DNA of 64,000 bases. Origin: Clostridium ganghwense. GTDB lineage: Bacteria > Bacillota > Clostridia > Clostridiales > Clostridiaceae. Position numbers and translations under genes: made by a program. Below are positions 59,207-64,000 of this stretch, piece by piece. Every line of letters begins with the position of its first letter. Within the stretch, counting starts at the first letter, position 1. A model generated the notes under the pieces. It was not told where the DNA came from. It saw only the letters and a list, made by a program, of their open reading frames with translations, and did no database searches. The stretch lies in the NCBI RefSeq assembly GCF_026735165.1, contig NZ_JAPQES010000001.1, positions 124,001-188,000 on the forward strand, written 5' to 3'.

Positions 59207-59941
59207 TTAAAGTGCGTACTTTGCTGAATTAAAAGTATTTTCTATACCTATAAATTTAGCAACAAAAGTAGAGTTAGGCTTTTTAAATATCTCTTTAGGT
59301 GTTCCCACCTGTACTATTTCTCCGTCCTTCATTATAGCTATTCTATCTGCTAGATATAAGGCTACATTAAAATCATGAGTAACATGTATCACTGTATTCT
59401 GTCTCTTTTCATGTATTCCTCTTAACATATTAAGAAATTCACCCTTTGTTGAAGGATCTAATGAACTTAATGGTTCATCCATTAAAAGTATTTTAGGTGA
59501 TGTAATGAGAGCCCTTGCTATAGCAACTCTTTGTTGTTCTCCTCCACTAAGAGTGGTTGGACGCCTATTCAGTAAATGCTCTATTTTAAACATTGAAACT
59601 ATCTCATCTAATTTATATTCAATTTGATTTTTAGGAATTTTCTTTTGCTTTAACCCAAAAATTATATTTTCTTTAACAGATAAGTGTGGAAATAATAGAT
59701 AGTCTTGATATACAAAACCTAGTTCTCTATTTTCAGGATACTCCCTACTCAAATCTTTTCCCTGGAAATAGAAATGTCCTTCATCAGGTTTATACAATCC
59801 TGCTATAACTTCTAAAACAACACTTTTACCAGTTCCAGTTGGTCCTAATATTACAAAGTATTCTCCTTCATTTATATTAAGGTTTATATCTTTAAGTTGA
59901 AAATTTCCTAATCTTTTATATAGATTCTCAATCCTTAACAT
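59207..59941 (-). CDS. Molybdate/tungstate ABC transporter ATP-binding protein
   Basis: 244 residues. Walker A GPTGTGKS, signature LSGGEQQR and Walker B KILLMDEPLSSLD, with the ModC/WtpC/CysA type Q-loop. It lacks the C-terminal TOBE regulatory domain of Escherichia coli ModC, so it is closer to WtpC/TupC-like proteins. Energises the permease encoded 32 bp upstream. Confidence 0.92.
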   Translation of the reverse strand: MLRIENLYKRLGNFQLKDINLNINEGEYFVILGPTGTGKSVVLEVIAGLYKPDEGHFYFQGKDLSREYPENRELGFVYQDYLLFPHLSVKENIIFGLKQKKIPKNQIEYKLDEIVSMFKIEHLLNRRPTTLSGGEQQRVAIARALITSPKILLMDEPLSSLDPSTKGEFLNMLRGIHEKRQNTVIHVTHDFNVALYLADRIAIMKDGEIVQVGTPKEIFKKPNSTFVAKFIGIENTFNSAKYAL

Positions 59942-59973
59942 CTTATTCCTCCTTATACCACTTTAGAAAGAAT

Positions 59974-60777
59974 TCAGCATACTTTTTCATTCCCCAAGAA
60001 TTCAAAAATAACTAATGACAATATAGAAATTATTATAAGTATAGTTGCAACAGCTAATGCTGCTTCTAGGTCTCCACAAGATAAATTTAAATATAAGGAT
60101 ACTGGAAGAGTTTCTGTTTTCATTCTAGTAGCACCTGCAATCATCAAAACGGCACCAAATGCTCCTAAAGCCCTTGCCCATGTTATAACTATACTTGCTA
60201 CAAATCCGTTTTGTGCTAATGGAAGAGTTACTTTTAAAAAAGATTGTGCTCTAGAACATCCTAGTGTTCTAGATATAAACTCCATTCTAGGATCAATATC
60301 CGCTATTGTAGACTTTAAAATTCTTATCATATAAGGAACATTTACAAAAAACTGAGCAATTATTATTCCTTTTGATGTAAATACAAATTTCAAACCTAAC
60401 GCTTCAAGATATTGCCCAAATCCAGTATTGCCAAAAAGAATAAGTAAAGCAATACCAGCAACATTTTGAGGAAGTGCTATAGGTATATCTATTATAGTAT
60501 TTACTATTCTCTTTCCCCAAAAGTTAAACCGAACTAAACCATAAGCTATTGGAACTGCAAATACTATACACAACAAGGTTGAAATTATAGAAGTATAAAG
60601 ACTTAATTTTAATGCAAATTTTATTTCCGGCGTTTGAAAGCTTGTCTTTAAATTTGGTAAACCTTTTATTAAAACCATAGAGATAGCTAAAATTATTAAT
60701 CCTAATAAAAAAGCTGTAAATACAGAAATAATTCCCACAAATATAATATTACGAGAATTATTCAGTTTTCCTCTCAT
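59974..60777 (-). CDS. Molybdate/tungstate ABC transporter permease
   Basis: 267 residues from the ATG with AGAGGA upstream; a TTG three codons earlier is less likely. Six membrane helices and the EAA loop (SRTLGCSRAQSFLKVTLPLA, near 165-185) that contacts the ATPase. The ModB/WtpB assignment follows from its neighbours. It follows the binding protein gene by about 20 bp. Confidence 0.92.
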   Translation of the reverse strand: MRGKLNNSRNIIFVGIISVFTAFLLGLIILAISMVLIKGLPNLKTSFQTPEIKFALKLSLYTSIISTLLCIVFAVPIAYGLVRFNFWGKRIVNTIIDIPIALPQNVAGIALLILFGNTGFGQYLEALGLKFVFTSKGIIIAQFFVNVPYMIRILKSTIADIDPRMEFISRTLGCSRAQSFLKVTLPLAQNGFVASIVITWARALGAFGAVLMIAGATRMKTETLPVSLYLNLSCGDLEAALAVATILIIISILSLVIFEFLGNEKVC

Positions 60778-60798
60778 GTTTAACAATCCTCTCGTTTT

Positions 60799-61584
60799 TT
60801 ATTCTATAGTTTTAAATCCGTACTTCTTAAAAATATCCTTTCCTTCACTAGATACAACAAAATCAACAAATTTCTTGGATAACTCTTTATCCTTTGAACT
60901 ATTAAGAACACATACTGGTATGGTATTTATCATATTTTTATCTTCTGGAATTTGAATAGCTTTTATATCTTCTGTATCAATTGCATTCTCTTCCCATAAA
61001 ATAGCGGCATCTCCCTGTTTCATTTTTAAATCCACTACTATTTCATTTGCTGTTGCTGTTGTAGCAGTTACATTTTTCATAACTTTATCGTATAATTTAT
61101 TCTTATCTAATATTTTCTTTGAAACTTTTCCTACAGCTGTTGATTTATCTCCTAATATTATCTTCACTTCTGCTTTTGATAAATCTTCTAAATTCTTTAT
61201 TCCTTTAGGATTTTCTTTAGGAACAGCTATAACTGGTCTATGATATGCTACATCTTTTTTATAATCAGATAATTTTTTCTCCTTTGTAACTTTATAATAG
61301 TAAAGTGATCCTGGAATGTAGACATCCCCTTCTTTACTAACTTGAATCTGATTTAAATTTTGTGCACAGGCACCATACGTATATTTTATTTCTACTCCAT
61401 ATTTTTTCTCAAATAGCTTCCCTACTTCATCCATAGGTTTTCTTAGGGCAGCACCACAATAAATAAGTAACGATTGTTTTTGAGCCTGTTTACTAGTTTG
61501 CTTTTCATTACTACATCCTGCTAAAGAAATAGCTCCAAACATAACAGCTAATAAAACAACTAAATATTTTTTTAATCTAAACAC
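60799..61584 (-). CDS. Molybdate/tungstate-binding lipoprotein (ModA/WtpA-like)
   Basis: 261 residues; GTG start with AAGGAAGG upstream. Lipobox ISLAGC with Cys24. The mature protein has the ModA-type entry IYCGAALRKPMDEVGKLFEKKYG, with the oxyanion-contacting Ser/Ala region, and the hinge VTATTATANEIVVDLKMKQGDAAI. Whether it prefers molybdate or tungstate cannot be told. It starts the transporter part of the operon, 57 bp after the molybdopterin-binding protein gene. Confidence 0.92.
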   Translation of the reverse strand: MFRLKKYLVVLLAVMFGAISLAGCSNEKQTSKQAQKQSLLIYCGAALRKPMDEVGKLFEKKYGVEIKYTYGACAQNLNQIQVSKEGDVYIPGSLYYYKVTKEKKLSDYKKDVAYHRPVIAVPKENPKGIKNLEDLSKAEVKIILGDKSTAVGKVSKKILDKNKLYDKVMKNVTATTATANEIVVDLKMKQGDAAILWEENAIDTEDIKAIQIPEDKNMINTIPVCVLNSSKDKELSKKFVDFVVSSEGKDIFKKYGFKTIE

Positions 61585-61641
61585 CCAAATGCGCCTTCCT
61601 TCTAATTATTAATATGTTACTTTTATACGTTTCTAAATCGT

Positions 61642-62661
61642 TTACTTACCAAACGGACAGGCTGGATATATACATTTTTTACACATTAAACATAATCCTC
61701 CATGAGCTAGAGAGGTTATATCTTTCTTTGTTAATCTCTCACGTGCTAATACTCTTGGGAATACTAAATCAAAAGATGTTGTTTTAAAATACATTCCTGC
61801 TCCTGGTATTCCAAATATAGCAGTATTTCCACGATACGCAAGCATTAGCATATTTCCTGGTAATGCAGGTGCTCCATATGATACTACTTCATCGGCAACA
61901 TTTTCTATAGCAATTGGTGTTACATCATCTGCATCTACTGACATACCTCCAGTTGCTAAAACTACTTCCGCTCCATCTTCTATAAGCTCTTTTATTCCTT
62001 CTTCTATCTTTTCTCTATTATCTGGAGCATAAACTATCTTTACAAGCGTACATCCATAGTACTTAATCTTTTCTTTTAAAACAGGAGCAAATTTATCTTC
62101 TATTCTGCCTTCATACACTTCTGTACCTGTTATAATAACTCCAACCTTTAAATTCTTGATTTCTTTTATGCTAACAACTTGTCCCATTGTTTTACATATA
62201 TTTTCTACTTTTTTTATTTTTTCATTTTCTATAACTAAAGGTATTGCTCTTGTTGCCGCAACAGCCTGATTTTCTTCAACTAATGTGTTATTATGAAGTG
62301 TTGCTAAAGTTAGAGAACCAATATCATTAATAGCAGTTAAAGCCTCTAAGTTTATTTTCAGTACACCTCTTCTTTTAGCTTTAAATTGTATTTTTCCCTC
62401 TGCTGGTCCTTTAAGATAAATGCTATCCCCCACTGCTGACTTAGCAATTCTCTCAGCAGCTTCATTTTCATGAACTTGATTTTCTGATAACTCTATAACA
62501 TTGATATGATTTTTTCCACTGCTTTTTAATAACTCTACATCCTCTTCTTTAATAATATGTCCCTTTCTAAAAACAGGTCCTTTAAATTCTCCTGGGACAA
62601 TTCTAGTTAAATCATGTACTAATACTGTTCCTACTGCATCTTCTACTCTAATTTTTTTCAT
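61642..62661 (-). CDS. Molybdopterin-binding (MoeA/MoaB-like) protein with C-terminal cysteine motif
   Basis: 339 residues. N-terminal part (1-170) resembles MoeA accessory domains (GTVLVHDLTRIVPGEFKGP, FRKGHIIKEEDV). The MoCF domain (172-305) has VIITGTEVYEGR, DGAEVVLATGGMSVDADDVTP and ALPGNMLMLAYRG. The last 20 residues carry Cys324-x2-Cys327-x2-Cys330-x4-Cys335, a metal- or iron-sulfur-like tail not found in MoeA. First gene of the eight-gene operon with a GAGGTGATG RBS. Likely role: cofactor metal insertion or Mo/W-dependent regulation. It could stand in for MoeA, which is absent from the window. Confidence 0.87.
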   Translation of the reverse strand: MKKIRVEDAVGTVLVHDLTRIVPGEFKGPVFRKGHIIKEEDVELLKSSGKNHINVIELSENQVHENEAAERIAKSAVGDSIYLKGPAEGKIQFKAKRRGVLKINLEALTAINDIGSLTLATLHNNTLVEENQAVAATRAIPLVIENEKIKKVENICKTMGQVVSIKEIKNLKVGVIITGTEVYEGRIEDKFAPVLKEKIKYYGCTLVKIVYAPDNREKIEEGIKELIEDGAEVVLATGGMSVDADDVTPIAIENVADEVVSYGAPALPGNMLMLAYRGNTAIFGIPGAGMYFKTTSFDLVFPRVLARERLTKKDITSLAHGGLCLMCKKCIYPACPFGK

Positions 62662-62852
62662 TTTAACATCACCTCATTTAATACAATAATTTATTTAAAT
62701 TTATAAATATTTTATATTTTTAGACAATTCTAAATATTTGGTGCATATATATGTCGATTAGTGATACATTCAAGCTTGTACTATATTACAATTTAATAGT
62801 ATTATAACCTATTTTTGATAAATCATCAATATTTTTCATAAAATTATATGGG

Positions 62853-63740
62853 TTATATGTAAAATTTTGTAAAATACATACCAATAAATATTATTATCGC
62901 CCCTATACCCTTTACTATTCCAAAAGATTCTCCAATAAATATGTATCCTACAATTATTGTAAATACAGGTGCCATGTTGTTATATAAAGAAGTTCTAATA
63001 CTTCCTACTTGTTTAACACCCCAAATCCATAATACATTCCCTATACACATAGAAACTGCTCCTGAAAAAATATTACTCATCCATCCTGATACAGGTACTG
63101 CTTTCCAATTAACTCCTGTTATATTTTTAAAATTTGCAATAAGAAAGAAAAAAGTAGCTATTGATAGAAAACAAGCTGTTATTTGAATATTTGAATATTT
63201 TTTTAGTAATGGTTTTGAAAATACTGTATAATATCCAAGTGCAAACTGTCCTAGTAAAAGAAACATTCCTCCTTTTATATCTGCATGCGAAATTCTTAAT
63301 TGATGTCCTGAACCTAAAATAATTAATAAAACACCTACAAAAGACAAAACAATTCCCAAAACCATTTTAGGTGTAATCTCTTCAATCTTAAAAATCTTAT
63401 TTATCAAAGCTATACTTATAGGTAGCATTCCAACTATTAGTGACGTATTACCTGCTGTAGTATTATCAATTCCTATAATAAAACCCACTTGATATATAAA
63501 ATATCCAAAGAAACCCAAGCAAAACATTTTCTTTAAATCGCTTTTGTCCATTTTTTTATACGTTTTAGATAAATATAGAATAACCCAACAAAATATGCTT
63601 GCAATTAACATTCTCATAGTATTAAACGACAGAGGTGGTATGTATTTCATTCCTACTTTAACTATAACAGGATTCACTCCCCATAACAGAGCAACAAATA
63701 ATAACACGAAATCAACATATGTAATCTTTATTTTTTTCAT
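62853..63740 (-). CDS. DMT/EamA family transporter
   Basis: 295 residues from the ATG with AGAGGTGAG; the upstream ATG eight codons earlier lacks an RBS. Ten membrane helices in two EamA repeats: DFVLLFVALLWGVNPVIVKVG in the first and FLLLGQFALGYYTVFSKPLL at the start of the second, ending in FIGESFGIVKGIGAIIIFIGMYF. Members export amino acids, nucleosides or other metabolites. Substrate unknown; single gene. Confidence 0.9.
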   Translation of the reverse strand: MKKIKITYVDFVLLFVALLWGVNPVIVKVGMKYIPPLSFNTMRMLIASIFCWVILYLSKTYKKMDKSDLKKMFCLGFFGYFIYQVGFIIGIDNTTAGNTSLIVGMLPISIALINKIFKIEEITPKMVLGIVLSFVGVLLIILGSGHQLRISHADIKGGMFLLLGQFALGYYTVFSKPLLKKYSNIQITACFLSIATFFFLIANFKNITGVNWKAVPVSGWMSNIFSGAVSMCIGNVLWIWGVKQVGSIRTSLYNNMAPVFTIIVGYIFIGESFGIVKGIGAIIIFIGMYFTKFYI

Positions 63741-63811
63741 AAACTCACCTCTACTGTCCTTCATCTATTCAGTATGATTTTTACTATCATTAAATATTTT
63801 AAGAATTATAT

Positions 63812-63838
63812 AAAAACAACTGCTGAAATTCAACAGTT
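63812..63838 (-). terminator. Terminator of the right-edge gene
   Basis: AACTGCTGAA / TTCAACAGTT stem with one mismatch and a tiny loop, followed on the minus strand by GTTTTTAT. It lies 90 bp past the stop of the partial gene at the window edge. Confidence 0.65.
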
Positions 63839-63928
63839 ATTTTTATATCAAATACCAATTTATCGAATTTTCCAAATTGTAATTTTTGTTACTACCTATT
63901 ATTTTATTTTTTAGTATTCTTATATTTA

Positions 63929-64000
63929 TTATTCTTCTGATGCTGCTATTTCTTTTGAAGCTGCTTTACTATTTACTATTCTTGTACCTGTTGAACCCTT
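63929..64000 (-). CDS. C-terminal end of an unidentified gene (partial)
   Basis: Only 23 codons and the stop are inside the window: a Ser/Ala/Lys-rich tail (GSTGTRIVNSKAASKEIA ASEE). The frame is open to the edge and is followed by a terminator, so it is a real gene end. Too short to assign a family. Confidence 0.6.
   Translation of the reverse strand, partial: KGSTGTRIVNSKAASKEIAASEE

Noticed and set aside
62662-62852. Moco riboswitch or ModE site before the Mo/W operon
   Set aside because: The region is very AT-rich and shows no matching structure or palindrome.

Overview
The base composition (roughly 30% G+C, AT-rich codons, strong AGGAGG-type ribosome binding sites) and the gene content point to a low-GC anaerobic Firmicute, most likely Clostridium sensu stricto. 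Supporting features are a T-box leader, ClpS/ClpA, sigma-54 regulation of sulfur amino acid breakdown, the PxpABC 5-oxoprolinase, a molybdate/tungstate cofactor operon and an LarA homologue. The species cannot be fixed from the sequence. Most genes lie on the minus strand. No rRNA, phage or CRISPR array is present; the only mobile DNA is one decayed, internally deleted IS remnant.

Layout. 1-7782: a DeoR-type regulator (cut by the window edge) and a six-gene minus-strand operon, mtnK-mtnA plus a ribose-type ABC transporter and two solute-binding proteins, best read as uptake and salvage of methylthioribose or a related 5-deoxypentose. 8075-10090: a dCache chemoreceptor. 10223-18146: a sulfur amino acid catabolic block (RidA, methionine gamma-lyase, NhaC-type transporter, MalY/PatB C-S lyase, D-cysteine desulfhydrase, sigma-54 activator); two near-consensus -24/-12 promoters precede the C-S lyase and the desulfhydrase. 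18261-21650: small membrane and CBS proteins, two of which share a perfect 27-bp upstream element, and a TauE-type exporter. 21684-27551: a run of histidine kinase, membrane-anchored Mrr-like nuclease with an internal duplication, ClpS and ClpA. 27552-28941: a decayed region with a 398-bp IS1595-like remnant. 28942-35142: DUF5714, a Csp-type copper protein, an exonuclease, a YhhN-like protein, LarA, and a T-box-controlled BrnQ. 35264-35541: tRNA-Ala, tRNA-Ile and tRNA-Gly.

35744-49517: a double-module 5'-nucleotidase with LysM repeats, a PocR-PAS-GGDEF-EAL protein, an amidohydrolase, a YwaF-type membrane protein, a cytosolic reductive-dehalogenase-like iron-sulfur protein, a flippase-like protein and an aminotransferase. 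49582-52100: pxpB-pxpC-pxpA. 52380-53707: a frameshifted PTS EIIC-like gene and a chimeric GGDEF/WYL gene remnant. 53850-55998: a sodium symporter and an O6-alkylguanine methyltransferase. 56430-62661: an eight-gene operon joining a molybdate/tungstate ABC transporter to moaC, moaA, mogA/moaB, a DUF364 protein and a molybdopterin-binding protein with a cysteine tail. 62853-63740: a DMT exporter, followed by the last codons of an unidentified gene.

The window is mainly metabolic core plus accessory catabolism. The least described arrangements are the kinase/Mrr-nuclease/ClpSA run, the sigma-54 sulfur block, the signal-less binding protein inside the mtn operon, the RdhA-like protein without its membrane partner, and the DUF364 gene inside the Mo/W operon. 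Many starts were moved from the longest ORF to an internal ATG because a ribosome binding site decides it; these are stated per gene.
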